Below are positions 52,478 through 61,126 of a DNA stretch of 64,000 nt, one piece after another. This stretch comes from Candidatus Omnitrophota bacterium. Lineage in GTDB: Bacteria; Hinthialibacterota; Hinthialibacteria; Hinthialibacterales; Hinthialibacteraceae. The position numbers and the translations under genes are program-made. The notes below the pieces were generated by a model that made no database searches, had not been told where the DNA came from, and saw nothing but the letters and a program-made list of their open reading frames with translations. Location: assembly GCA_003598175.1 (NCBI GenBank), contig QZKN01000141.1, positions 27,418 to 91,417 of the forward strand. The letters run 5' to 3'. Positions within the stretch are counted from its first letter, which is position 1. Every line of letters begins with the position of its first letter.

Positions 52478-55400
52478 TCAGTAAATCAACCAATTTTGCA
52501 CATCGACTTGAATGGAGATTTCACCCGCATGGATTTGGGCGTTGGCGAGATCGTCGAGTGGATTGGTCAACGAAATCGGAATCAGCCCATCTCCGCCGTC
52601 CATCACTTCAAAAACAAGACCGACCAGGATGCCGTCTCCCTGCGCGGGATCCCCGCCTCCGGCGAAACCGGCGATGGTGATGCCGCCGTTGGTATTGGCG
52701 ATGCCGACCAGCGAAGAGAAGGTTTGCGTCAACGTATTGTCTTTTTCAACACGTACATATCGTAATGCATCCCAATCCGTGTCGATATCGAACGAGAAAG
52801 AGCGAATGGAATTGGCGTGTTGAATGCGGATGGGAACGATAATCATCTCGCCCACCTGCGCGGAGACCTGTCCGACGGATAGAACGAAATTCAGAGTCCC
52901 GATTACATTCACGCTGCCTGATATTCCCAGCGCGCCGGCAAAATCGTCGAGAAATTCACCGGGAACAAGCGAAATCGATCCGGTTGCCGCTGGAAGAATT
53001 TTGAATAGGACCTTTACAAACACCGCATCGCCGGCGACAGCATCCGCTGAACCTGCGAAACCGGAAATGACCACTTTATTTGTCAAATTGATTCCCACAA
53101 CAGAAGAGAAGCTTTCGCTGGTCGTGCCGCTTCGATCCAAACCAACGTATTCCAGGCGGCTCCCGTCATAAGTCAAATCCAACGAAAAGGCGCGAATATT
53201 GACGCCCTGCGTTACCCGAATGGGTACGGCGACCGTGTCGCCGGGATTGCCTTCCACCGTTCCGACTTCGACCGCCGCCGCCGAGGCGGGAAGCAGGCCG
53301 ATCGCGCTGACGGTTCTTTGGCTGACGGTTTTACCGCTGATGGACGCGATATAGTGGTCGAAAATGGCTTGCGCGTCGCCGGGCGTAATGCGCAGATCAT
53401 CGTTGAAATCGGCGGCCCAGACGTCCGTGCCGGGCGTGAAGGGAGGCGTGGCGGTGATTTCGCCGGAAATGATTTTGATATACAAATCGAAGGCAGATTG
53501 CGCATCGCCGGGCGTGACGCGCCCATCCAAATTCACGTCGCCGCGAATGAATGCGGAAGTGATCGGAGTCGGCGTGGGCGTCAATGTCGGCGGAAACGGC
53601 GTACTGGGCGGAAGGGGCGTCGCCGTCGGCGGAATGGGGGTGGGCGTCGGCGGAATCACGATTTGCGGCGTATCGGACCAGGTGCGAATGTTGATCGCGC
53701 CGACGTTGCGGTTGTCGCGGCTGTCATAAATCTTTGTCAGGTTGGTTTTCCCTTCCCTTAATTCCTGCGCGGTCAATGCGCCGAGATAATTGCCGTCGGC
53801 GATGATGGCAGCGATATTTTGGTTGTTCAATTCATAGTCGGTGTTGTCGTAGATATCGTTGCCGGTGGAAAAAGTGAGGCTCGCTTCCCGCGAGTTGAAC
53901 GTGATACCGAATTTATTGCCGCGAATCACATTGCCGGTAACTCCCTCCGTACCGATTTGGGTTAATGCGATACCTGCGCCGCTGTTTTCGCGGATAACGC
54001 AGTTTCTTACGTTGAGTGGAGCGGTTCCGTAAATTCCGTCGGCCTGCGTGCGGGCGCCGCCGATGCCGTTGCGTTCAATCGTGCAGCCGGTGATGGTATA
54101 TTTGGTACCCGCGCCCATGTTCAAGCCGGTTTTGACGTTTTCGGCGATATACGCATTGAAGATGTCGTGAATTAAATCCGCCCCGCGTAGATTCGCGCCA
54201 AAGCCGGTATTTTGTACAATACGTCCGCCGGCAACAATCGTTTTTCCGTCGATATTCAAACCGTCCTTGCCGTTGCTTTCCACGATGCAGTTCGTCAGCG
54301 TAATGGACGCCTTACGAATGGAATTCAAACCATAATCGTCATTGAAACTAAACGTACAGGCGGTAAACGTATAATTATCGGGGGCTTCAATGCGGATCCC
54401 ATCGCTGCTCATCTGACGAAACGTGCTATTTTCGACGACCGGCAGGCCGTTCTGTTCGACCAGCAAACCGACATCGCCATATTCGACGATGCAATGGCGC
54501 ATGGTGACTTTGTCGCTGATGATCCTTAGGCCGTACCAATCATCTTTTGCGGGAACGTCCGCGCCGGAAGTAAAGAGAATGGGTGCGGACTGCGTTCCTT
54601 CGGCGATGAGAATCCCGCCATTCACCACGATTTCAATACGGGATGGATTGACGCCGCCGGCCTGGTTGTCGTAAACCGGGTCGCAGTAGATTCGAGCGCC
54701 GGGAGCGATGGTCAATTTGCCGGTTTCCGTTATGGTTACGTCGCCCAACAAAAATACGGTGTTCGACCAGGTCGCTTCCCCGTTGATCACACCGGCTGCG
54801 ACGATGGAAATATCCGCCGGGACAGTCCGTCGATAATTGATGGAAGCGGGAGGGGGAATTTGCAACATCGATGAAACCAGCGTAGACGAAATCAGGATTT
54901 CTCCGACGCCGCGATTGTCGCGGCTATCGTAAATTTTGGTGAGATTGATTTTCCCCGCCATGATTTCCTGTGTGGTCAATTCACCGAGATAGTTCCCGTT
55001 AGCAATAATGGCGGTAGTACTTTGATTATACAGTTCATACTCAACGTTGTTATAAATGTCGTTGCCGCCGCTCATGGTTAACAGGGAAGCGCGCGAATTG
55101 AAATTGATTCCGTAAATGTTGCTGCTAATGATATTGCCGGTGATTCCATCATTGCCGATTTGCGTCAGGACAATCCCTGCGCCGTTGTTTTCACGAATCG
55201 TGCAATCTCTGATGTTTAACAGCGTCGTACCGACAATACCGCTGGCGCTGAATCGAGCGCCGGTTGCGCCGTTGCGCGCGACCGTACAGCCGCTAATACT
55301 GAATGACGCGCCCGTACCTGTGTTCAAACCGGTTTTCACATTATCCATGACAATCGTATCACGAATGACATGAACAGCGCCCGCGCCGCGCAAATTCGCG

Positions 55401-57325
55401 CCAAATCCTTGATTGTTGGATAAATTGCATTGTGAGATCGTTATTTTGCCGTCGATGTTCAAGCCATCCTTACCGTTATATTCGGCGCGGCAGTTCGTGA
55501 GAGTAATGATGGCTTTGTTGGTCGAGGTAAAACCATAGCCGGCATTGTTGCTGAGCGTGCAGGAGCTAAAAACATACGTATCGGGCGTCTCGACTTTAAT
55601 GCCGTCCTGGCTATTCTCTCGAAACGTGCAATTTTCGACGATGGGAAGTCCGTTTTGTTGAATCAATAGGCCGGTATTTCCATATTCGACGATACAATGA
55701 CGCAATGTGACCTGATCGCTTTTGATTCGCAATCCATACCAATCGTCCTTCAGCGGAAGATCGGCGGAAGAAGTGAAGCGAATCGGTTCAGTTGCGGTTC
55801 CTTCCGCGAAAAGCACTCCCCCATCCACGATGATTTCAACCCGTGAAGGGTGAATCCCACCGACCTGATTGTCGTAGACCGAATCACTGACAATTCGTGT
55901 GCCCGGCGCGATGGTCAACCTGCCGGTTTCGGTTATGGTCACATCGCCCGGCAAAAAAACAACGCCCGACCAGTGGACATCCGTTGCGATCAAATTGGCC
56001 GCCACCGTGGAAACGCCGGATGGGATGGTGCGCGAATAACTGACCGAGTCGGGCGAAGGACTTTGCTGCAACGGCGAAACGAGAGCAGTGGAAATGAATA
56101 TTTCGCCGACGGTCCGATCGTCGCGGCTGTCAAAAATTTTCGTTACATTGGGTTTTCCCGCGGTTAGTTCCTGCGTGGTCAATTCGCCGAGATAATTGTC
56201 GTTGGCAATGACCGCGGCGGCGCTTCGATTGTTCAATTCATATTGCGTGTTGTTGTAAATATCATTGCCGCCGGTGAGCCGCAAGATCGCGTCTTTCGAA
56301 TTGAAAACGATACCGTCTTTATTGCCAACGATGGTGTTCGCGGTGACGCCGATGTCGCCCAAGGCGGCGAGAGAGATACCCGCGCCGGTATTTTCGCGGA
56401 TCGTGCAATTGGTGATATTGAGTGGGGCGGTTCCATAAATTCCATCCGCCTGCGAGCGGGGATCGCCGATTCCATTTCGTTCAATCGTGCAGCCGGAGAT
56501 ATTGAACACCGTCCCCGCTCCGGTGTATAAACCGGTTTTTGCATTCTCGGAAATCAACGAATTGACAATGCGATGCGTCAACCCCGTCCCGCGAAGATAA
56601 GCGCCATAGCTTCCATTGTTCATGATGGAACAACCGGAAATCACGGTTTGACCGTCGATGTTGAGTCCCTCTTTTTCGTTTCCTTCCACAATGCAATTGG
56701 TCAGCGTGATGGATGCTTTTTTCAACGAAGACAAACCGTAATTCTTGTTGTTGCCAAGTTTGCACGAATTGAAAACGAAATTGTCGGGAATTTCGATGCG
56801 GATTCCGTCCCATTTGGCTTCGCGAAACGTACAATGTTCGACGACCGGAAGCCCATTTTGTTCGATGAGCAGGCCGATATCGACATATTCGATAACACAA
56901 TGACGCAGGATGACTTCGTCGCTTTTGATCCGCAGGCCATACCAATCGTCGTTAGCCGGAATTTGAGCCGCCGAAGTGAAAAGAATGGGAGCGGATTGGG
57001 TTCCTTCCGCAACGAGAATCCCTCCATCGACGATGATTTCGATTCGCGAGGTATTCACGCCGCGAACCTGATCGTCGAATTTCGGTTCACACTCGATTCT
57101 CGTGCCCGGCGCGATGGTCAGTTTGCCGGTTTCGGTAATGGTCACATCGCCGGAGAGGAAAACCGTTCCCGACCAGGTCTCTTCGCCCGTGATCGAACCG
57201 GAAATCGATTGGGCAAATGCGTTTGACGCCATCATGAACGCCAGGACAATGCCGATTTGCAGTCCGGCTTTCAACAATACGTTCCTATTTCGTCTTCGAA
57301 CAACAGAAAAAACAGAGTTCATCAT
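52478..57325 (-). CDS. Secreted triple beta-helix, dockerin and double cohesin protein
   Basis: 1615 residues from the ATG at 57325 (GGAG 5 bases upstream). A signal peptide (MMNSVFSVVRRRN, hydrophobic, ending FAQS) is followed by three consecutive ~401-residue right-handed parallel beta-helix units. Each begins W-S-x-x-V-F-L-x-GDVTITETG and ends E-L-T-(A/T)-Q-E. Then come a Pro/Thr linker (TPTPIPPTATPLPPSTP), a type I dockerin (GDVNLDGRVTPGDAQ and ADFNDDLRITPGDAQ), and two cohesin-like domains (GTVEGNPGDTVAVPIRV and GQVSAQVGEMIIVPIRI). Having both dockerin and cohesins in one chain suggests self-assembly on the surface. It is probably a polysaccharide-binding or pectate-lyase-like protein. 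Confidence 0.85.
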   Translation of the reverse strand: MMNSVFSVVRRRNRNVLLKAGLQIGIVLAFMMASNAFAQSISGSITGEETWSGTVFLSGDVTITETGKLTIAPGTRIECEPKFDDQVRGVNTSRIEIIVDGGILVAEGTQSAPILFTSAAQIPANDDWYGLRIKSDEVILRHCVIEYVDIGLLIEQNGLPVVEHCTFREAKWDGIRIEIPDNFVFNSCKLGNNKNYGLSSLKKASITLTNCIVEGNEKEGLNIDGQTVISGCSIMNNGSYGAYLRGTGLTHRIVNSLISENAKTGLYTGAGTVFNISGCTIERNGIGDPRSQADGIYGTAPLNITNCTIRENTGAGISLAALGDIGVTANTIVGNKDGIVFNSKDAILRLTGGNDIYNNTQYELNNRSAAAVIANDNYLGELTTQELTAGKPNVTKIFDSRDDRTVGEIFISTALVSPLQQSPSPDSVSYSRTIPSGVSTVAANLIATDVHWSGVVFLPGDVTITETGRLTIAPGTRIVSDSVYDNQVGGIHPSRVEIIVDGGVLFAEGTATEPIRFTSSADLPLKDDWYGLRIKSDQVTLRHCIVEYGNTGLLIQQNGLPIVENCTFRENSQDGIKVETPDTYVFSSCTLSNNAGYGFTSTNKAIITLTNCRAEYNGKDGLNIDGKITISQCNLSNNQGFGANLRGAGAVHVIRDTIVMDNVKTGLNTGTGASFSISGCTVARNGATGARFSASGIVGTTLLNIRDCTIRENNGAGIVLTQIGNDGITGNIISSNIYGINFNSRASLLTMSGGNDIYNNVEYELYNQSTTAIIANGNYLGELTTQEIMAGKINLTKIYDSRDNRGVGEILISSTLVSSMLQIPPPASINYRRTVPADISIVAAGVINGEATWSNTVFLLGDVTITETGKLTIAPGARIYCDPVYDNQAGGVNPSRIEIVVNGGILIAEGTQSAPILFTSGADVPAKDDWYGLRIISDKVTMRHCIVEYGDVGLLVEQNGLPVVENSTFRQMSSDGIRIEAPDNYTFTACTFSFNDDYGLNSIRKASITLTNCIVESNGKDGLNIDGKTIVAGGRIVQNTGFGANLRGADLIHDIFNAYIAENVKTGLNMGAGTKYTITGCTIERNGIGGARTQADGIYGTAPLNVRNCVIRENSGAGIALTQIGTEGVTGNVIRGNKFGITFNSREASLTFSTGNDIYDNTDYELNNQNIAAIIADGNYLGALTAQELREGKTNLTKIYDSRDNRNVGAINIRTWSDTPQIVIPPTPTPIPPTATPLPPSTPFPPTLTPTPTPITSAFIRGDVNLDGRVTPGDAQSAFDLYIKIISGEITATPPFTPGTDVWAADFNDDLRITPGDAQAIFDHYIASISGKTVSQRTVSAIGLLPASAAAVEVGTVEGNPGDTVAVPIRVTQGVNIRAFSLDLTYDGSRLEYVGLDRSGTTSESFSSVVGINLTNKVVISGFAGSADAVAGDAVFVKVLFKILPAATGSISLVPGEFLDDFAGALGISGSVNVIGTLNFVLSVGQVSAQVGEMIIVPIRIQHANSIRSFSFDIDTDWDALRYVRVEKDNTLTQTFSSLVGIANTNGGITIAGFAGGGDPAQGDGILVGLVFEVMDGGDGLIPISLTNPLDDLANAQIHAGEISIQVDVQNWLIY
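53690..57200 (-). repeat. Three tandem ~1.2-kb coding repeats
   Basis: The same block, opening with the sequence that encodes GDVTITETG, recurs at about 57170, 55966 and 54763, a period close to 1203 bp (401 codons). DNA similarity is obvious across all three. The units encode the three beta-helices of the gene. Recent duplication followed by modest divergence is implied. Confidence 0.85.
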
Positions 57326-58032
57326 GCAATCTCCACTTTCCAACAATCATGATTTATGAAATCAGTAATCAATACTTTTCAATTACGCCCACGGGAAATA
57401 TGGATGTACGCAACGGAAACACAAAACACACCCACACAAGCATCCCAAGGTAATAGAAGACTCCGATATCACCAATTTCCCAAAACTTTACCTGTCACGG
57501 TAAAGTCCCAATCAAATTCTATCATGAAATTTCAGATTATGAAATTTTTTTGGAGATTTTTGGATAATTGCAATGAAACGTTACTATCACATCGGATTTA
57601 AACAACGACTGAAAGAATGCCATCTTTGCCGCCCGGTTGTATTTTTATGGAAATGAGTCGATCAATGAAAGTTGAAGTTACAAAAAGGGAAAGGACACTT
57701 GCATCAATTTGATATTCATTCGATAATAGACCCGCGGTGGTTTTATAGACGTATACATATTTTGGTGTTGAAACAATCGAAAATGATATCCTTTCAAAGT
57801 GATTCAATCACAGCGATAGGATAAAAATACGCTTCGCGGGTGCAAATAGCGTGAATTATCCACTATTTACCCCTGCATCACAATGCAGGAGGGGACGCTT
57901 GCCCTACCTGTGCGTGTTTTTTAAGAGAAGAAACGGAAGGGAGGTGATGAATTTTCGCATGTGTATGTCTGGGATTCCATACCGCAAGAATCAGTTTGAT
58001 GCTTTGAACTCTAAAAAAGGAGAATTTAGAAA
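57326..58032. other. Intergenic region with hairpins
   Basis: About 700 bp between divergent secreted-protein genes. It contains an inverted repeat, ACTTTACC-TGTCAC-GGTAAAGT (57485-57506), and a hairpin, CCTGCAT-CACA-ATGCAGG (57872-57889). A dispersed GGGGACGCTTGC-type segment (57891-57909) recurs at 59732-59750. No RNA gene was recognised. Small open frames at 57598-57807 and 57851-58036 lack support. Confidence 0.6.
57485..57506. repeat. Inverted repeat, possible operator
   Basis: Perfect 8-bp arms ACTTTACC / GGTAAAGT around TGTCAC. It lies 160 bp upstream of the beta-helix/dockerin gene. There is no T-run, so an operator or RNA hairpin is more likely than a terminator. Confidence 0.4.
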
Positions 58033-59574
58033 ATGAAGAGATTTTTCGTTCTTTTGCTTGGGTTATGCATGGCGACGGGCAGTTACGCCACGACGAAAAC
58101 CGTAGGGAAATCAGGCGCACAATTTACCAGCATTCAGGCGGCGATCAATTCGTTTACTTTGGCGCAACTGACTGACGGGGAAGCCGATGTAGTGGAAATC
58201 ATCGACGGGGCGGAATACGACGAGCAGGTGGTGTTGGGCGGATTGCCCCCCATCCATACCGCGAGTCCGGGATTTCTGGAAGTGATCGACGCGCAGAACC
58301 GCGATCCGTTCACGTTGCGCGGCGCAGATCCGAATAATCGTCCCAAAATCAATCCCGTGGCGGCTGATCCGGTTTCTTATGGCGTTTTCAACGATGATCT
58401 TGACGACAATTACATCGCTACACTTTCATTTTACGGAAAGAATCTGACCGTCGAAAATATCGAAATCCTGCAAGCCTCCATGATCGATGGCGATCAATAC
58501 GGCATGAACGGGCAGGCTCACAACGCCGTCTTCAACAACGTTCTCTTTGCCCATGACGATGTGGTTTCACCCGGCGAAGCGCTGATCAATTTCAACAACG
58601 CCGTCGATGCGGCGGGAAGAGGAGTAGATAACACCTATACGTTCAACAACTGCGAATTCAATGGCGCTGTCGGCGATCAACGCGGCAACGTCGACGCCAT
58701 TTATTTTCATGGATATTCGCAGGGCGATGCGAATTCGGCCGGCGTCAACCTTGCCGAGGTGCCTTTTCGGGCCACTTTCAATAATTGTGTTTTTAGTAAC
58801 AATAACACCGGTATGATCATTCGCGGCCGCGACCAGGCCAATCATATTGTCGTGCAAAACAGTTATATCACGACCAGCCTGCATGGATTGAGCGCGTCGG
58901 GAAAAGGCACGTTCACCGTCGATAGTTGTATTTTCCACAACAATTTGACTCAGGCAGGAGACGAGGGGCAGGCCGCCGGCGCGTTACGAACGGTCGGGCG
59001 ATCCGGTTTTACTCCCGCATTAACGGTGAAGAACTCGTTGTTTGTTGACAATATGAATTCAAGCGTATTTCAAGGAACTTTCGGAGTGAATACAAAATCG
59101 TCTGCCATTCGCATTCAAAACGACGGAAACGATCCGGATATCACCATTGAGAACAACACGTTCGTCAACAATCCCATCGCCATCCGCTTCGTGGACACGG
59201 CCGGACGTCCGCGGAATGCCGCCATCAACAATAACATCTTTCAAGGCGGCAACGTGGCGGTTTTGACCGCGGACGAAGCGGGAGGCAGCTATTTTGATTC
59301 GCCGGACGGCGCGGATGACAACCTTGTGCAGAATTTGAAGGTAAGCGGCAGCGGCAATGTCTTTGACGGAAACAACGTAATCGTCGAAGACAGCGCGCAA
59401 CTTCCCAACGTGAATTTGGGTGGATCAACAAGCTCGGTTACATTCAACCACCCGTTCATCAATACCGCGGATCCGTTTGAAGGACCGCCTTATACTGTAG
59501 CGTCCGGCGCCGATGCAAACGTCGGGGCTAACCTGGGAGCCGAAACCGCAATCGGCGATTTCATGTTGTATTAA
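58033..59574 (+). CDS. Secreted right-handed parallel beta-helix protein
   Basis: 513 residues. A signal peptide (MKRFFVLLLGLCMATGSYA) is followed by a pectin-lyase-like helix: TVGKSGAQFTSIQAAINSF at the start, then repeated N-N-x-V/I-F rungs such as FNNCEFNGAVGDQ, ATFNNCVFSNNNTGM and VDSCIFHNNLTQA. No catalytic residues were assigned. It has no dockerin, unlike its neighbour. AAAGGAG lies 10 bases upstream. It ends at a strong terminator at 59617. Confidence 0.85.
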   Translation: MKRFFVLLLGLCMATGSYATTKTVGKSGAQFTSIQAAINSFTLAQLTDGEADVVEIIDGAEYDEQVVLGGLPPIHTASPGFLEVIDAQNRDPFTLRGADPNNRPKINPVAADPVSYGVFNDDLDDNYIATLSFYGKNLTVENIEILQASMIDGDQYGMNGQAHNAVFNNVLFAHDDVVSPGEALINFNNAVDAAGRGVDNTYTFNNCEFNGAVGDQRGNVDAIYFHGYSQGDANSAGVNLAEVPFRATFNNCVFSNNNTGMIIRGRDQANHIVVQNSYITTSLHGLSASGKGTFTVDSCIFHNNLTQAGDEGQAAGALRTVGRSGFTPALTVKNSLFVDNMNSSVFQGTFGVNTKSSAIRIQNDGNDPDITIENNTFVNNPIAIRFVDTAGRPRNAAINNNIFQGGNVAVLTADEAGGSYFDSPDGADDNLVQNLKVSGSGNVFDGNNVIVEDSAQLPNVNLGGSTSSVTFNHPFINTADPFEGPPYTVASGADANVGANLGAETAIGDFMLY

Positions 59575-59883
59575 CGATAACAAAAAGTTTTAATCGATGG
59601 ATTTTTGAATTGATCGCGCAGGGGTAAGAAAACGCCCCTGCGTTTTTTTATTTAAACATGCAGGAGTACGAACATTTCGTACGCATCTTCTTGGGTAGAG
59701 CAGGCCTCTCGCCGGCGTCGTTCGCACAAGCGGGGACGCTTGCTTTACCCATGTATATACGAACATCGTTTTTTCTATCGCGCGTTGTGATCAATACCGT
59801 CACGCCGGCGTATGTTGAAATATCACTCCACAAACGGACCACATTGCTATAGAATTGATAAATTTATATTCCGGGGAGAAGAA
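59575..59883. other. Intergenic region before the pseudopilin
   Basis: 309 bp. Holds the terminator at 59617-59649 and a copy of the dispersed GGGGACGCTTGC segment (59732-59750). The rest is plausibly the pseudopilin promoter region. Open frames on both strands here translate to typical repeat-derived peptides and are not credited. Confidence 0.6.
59617..59649 (+). terminator. Rho-independent terminator
   Basis: Perfect 8-bp arms CGCAGGGG / CCCCTGCG with a 10-base loop, then seven T. It follows the beta-helix gene by 42 bp. Confidence 0.9.
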
Positions 59884-60531
59884 ATGAAGAATCGTCATGC
59901 TTTTACTTTAATCGAATTGCTGATCGTCGTGGCCATTATCGGCATCCTGGCCGCGATTGCCGTGCCGAATTTCATGAACGCACAAATCCGGGCAAAGGTG
60001 GCGCGGTCGCAGGCGGATATGAAGAATCTGGGAACCGCAATCGAAGCGTTCCGGCTCGACCACAACGCCATGCTGGTCGATTTTTGGGATGAAGGCTCTC
60101 CGATTGCGCTGGAACGGCTAAAGAAATGGGGATTTTGCTCACCGGACAATCTCGACGACGCGGTGCGCAATCAAAAATGCATTCTCGGCAATCTGACCAG
60201 CCCGGTTTCGTACATGTCCGCCATCCCTAACGATCCCTTTTTCGGCAATATCACCAACACCAGCGACCGCCTGGTCATTGCGTTGGCGGGCACGTATTTT
60301 TATGGAGACAATGAAGCGATGATTGAGGGCAACGATCACAATTTCAGCGCTCTGTGGCCGGGAAACGCGGAATTGCTCGGCCTGCGACCTCTCGGCGAGA
60401 ATCAATGGGCGTTATTGGGAATGGGACCAGACACGACCGCCGACGAACTCGGCAACACCCAGCAGCGCGGCCTGCCTTACGACGCCACCAACGGTTTGCG
60501 CAGCCGCGGGGATATCACCATGCGGGGATAA
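59884..60531 (+). CDS. Type II secretion pseudopilin-like protein
   Basis: 215 residues from the ATG at 59884, with GGGAG 5 bases upstream. The N-terminus MKNRHAFTLIELLIVVAIIG is a classic prepilin peptidase site (A-F-T-L-I-E; cleavage before Phe, Glu5 kept) followed by the hydrophobic helix and VPNFMNAQIRAKVARSQADM. The C-terminus is a globular domain ending NGLRSRGDITMRG. The same NG-x-x-SRGDI ending is found in the membrane protein encoded at 61127-63001. The gene stands alone with no gsp assembly genes in view. Confidence 0.9.
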   Translation: MKNRHAFTLIELLIVVAIIGILAAIAVPNFMNAQIRAKVARSQADMKNLGTAIEAFRLDHNAMLVDFWDEGSPIALERLKKWGFCSPDNLDDAVRNQKCILGNLTSPVSYMSAIPNDPFFGNITNTSDRLVIALAGTYFYGDNEAMIEGNDHNFSALWPGNAELLGLRPLGENQWALLGMGPDTTADELGNTQQRGLPYDATNGLRSRGDITMRG

Positions 60532-60604
60532 GTCTTCTCGCAGCTCAATTCTGTTGCACAAAAGAGAATTCATTATTATTTATCGATGAATGACAACGAA
60601 AACA

Positions 60605-60925
60605 CTACAATGTCTCGCATGTATTCTTCCTTTGCAACCACCGTTTCCATGAGGTATGACTTTCGGTAGACTTTTTCCCCAACAACAATCCTTCAATGCC
60701 AATGTCTTCATCAAGATCGGGCCAGTGGATACCGTACCCTGCGCTGCTGATCTGAAAATGGGCTCGTTCCGCTGACGTTCCATACGCCAAACGCGGATAC
60801 CACCCGATGGGGATTGAAATTGTGCGACCGTCTTCCAGATCCACCGACAGCGTATCATCAGTTACCGTCACGTTGACGATCCTGGCCACTTCGAGCGTCG
60901 TTCCCGCAGAAGGTATTCCATTCAT
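60605..60925 (-). CDS. DUF2442 domain protein
   Basis: 106 residues: ARIVNVTVTDDTLSVDLEDGR then TISIPIGWYPRLAYGT and IHWPDLDEDIGIEGLL, the usual blocks of DUF2442. These proteins commonly pair with DUF4160 proteins as small toxin-antitoxin-like modules. Its start overlaps the end of a small frame that looks like a DUF4160 tail (60858-61001). The tail KKSTESHTSWKRW is not conserved. Confidence 0.8.
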   Translation of the reverse strand: MNGIPSAGTTLEVARIVNVTVTDDTLSVDLEDGRTISIPIGWYPRLAYGTSAERAHFQISSAGYGIHWPDLDEDIGIEGLLLGKKSTESHTSWKRWLQRKNTCETL

Positions 60926-61001
60926 GTCTTAATTTCTCGAGATTTTCTCGTGTGATCCTTTCAATTTTTCGCAACTCTTCACTACGTAAGATCCATTTCA
61001 T
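60858..61001 (-). CDS. 47-residue ORF resembling a DUF4160 C-terminus
   Basis: Not long enough for most gene finders, but GGAGGT sits 6 bases before the ATG at 61001. It encodes MKWILRSEELRKIERITREN, LEKLRHEWNTFCGN and a basic tail. SEELRKIERITRENLEKL and the EW-x-x-F end match the usual tail of DUF4160 proteins, whose genes typically precede DUF2442. The DUF4160 N-terminal domain is missing and no remnant was seen upstream. Either a truncated survivor or a genuine mini-protein. Confidence 0.5.
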   Translation of the reverse strand: MKWILRSEELRKIERITRENLEKLRHEWNTFCGNDARSGQDRQRDGN

Positions 61002-61126
61002 TGACGCACCTCCGGTCTACATAGAGTACTTTATTACGAACGGTAATCCAAATCAATCGTTAAACAATCGATAGTAAGAACCATCCGTGGAAAGGAAAAA
61101 CGCAGAAATGGAAAATTTTAAAGACA

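Noticed and set aside
57598..57807. 69-codon minus-strand frame
   Set aside because: Nothing recognisable in it and no ribosome site.
59658..59852. Overlapping 64-codon frames on both strands
   Set aside because: They fall on a dispersed repeat and have no start signals.
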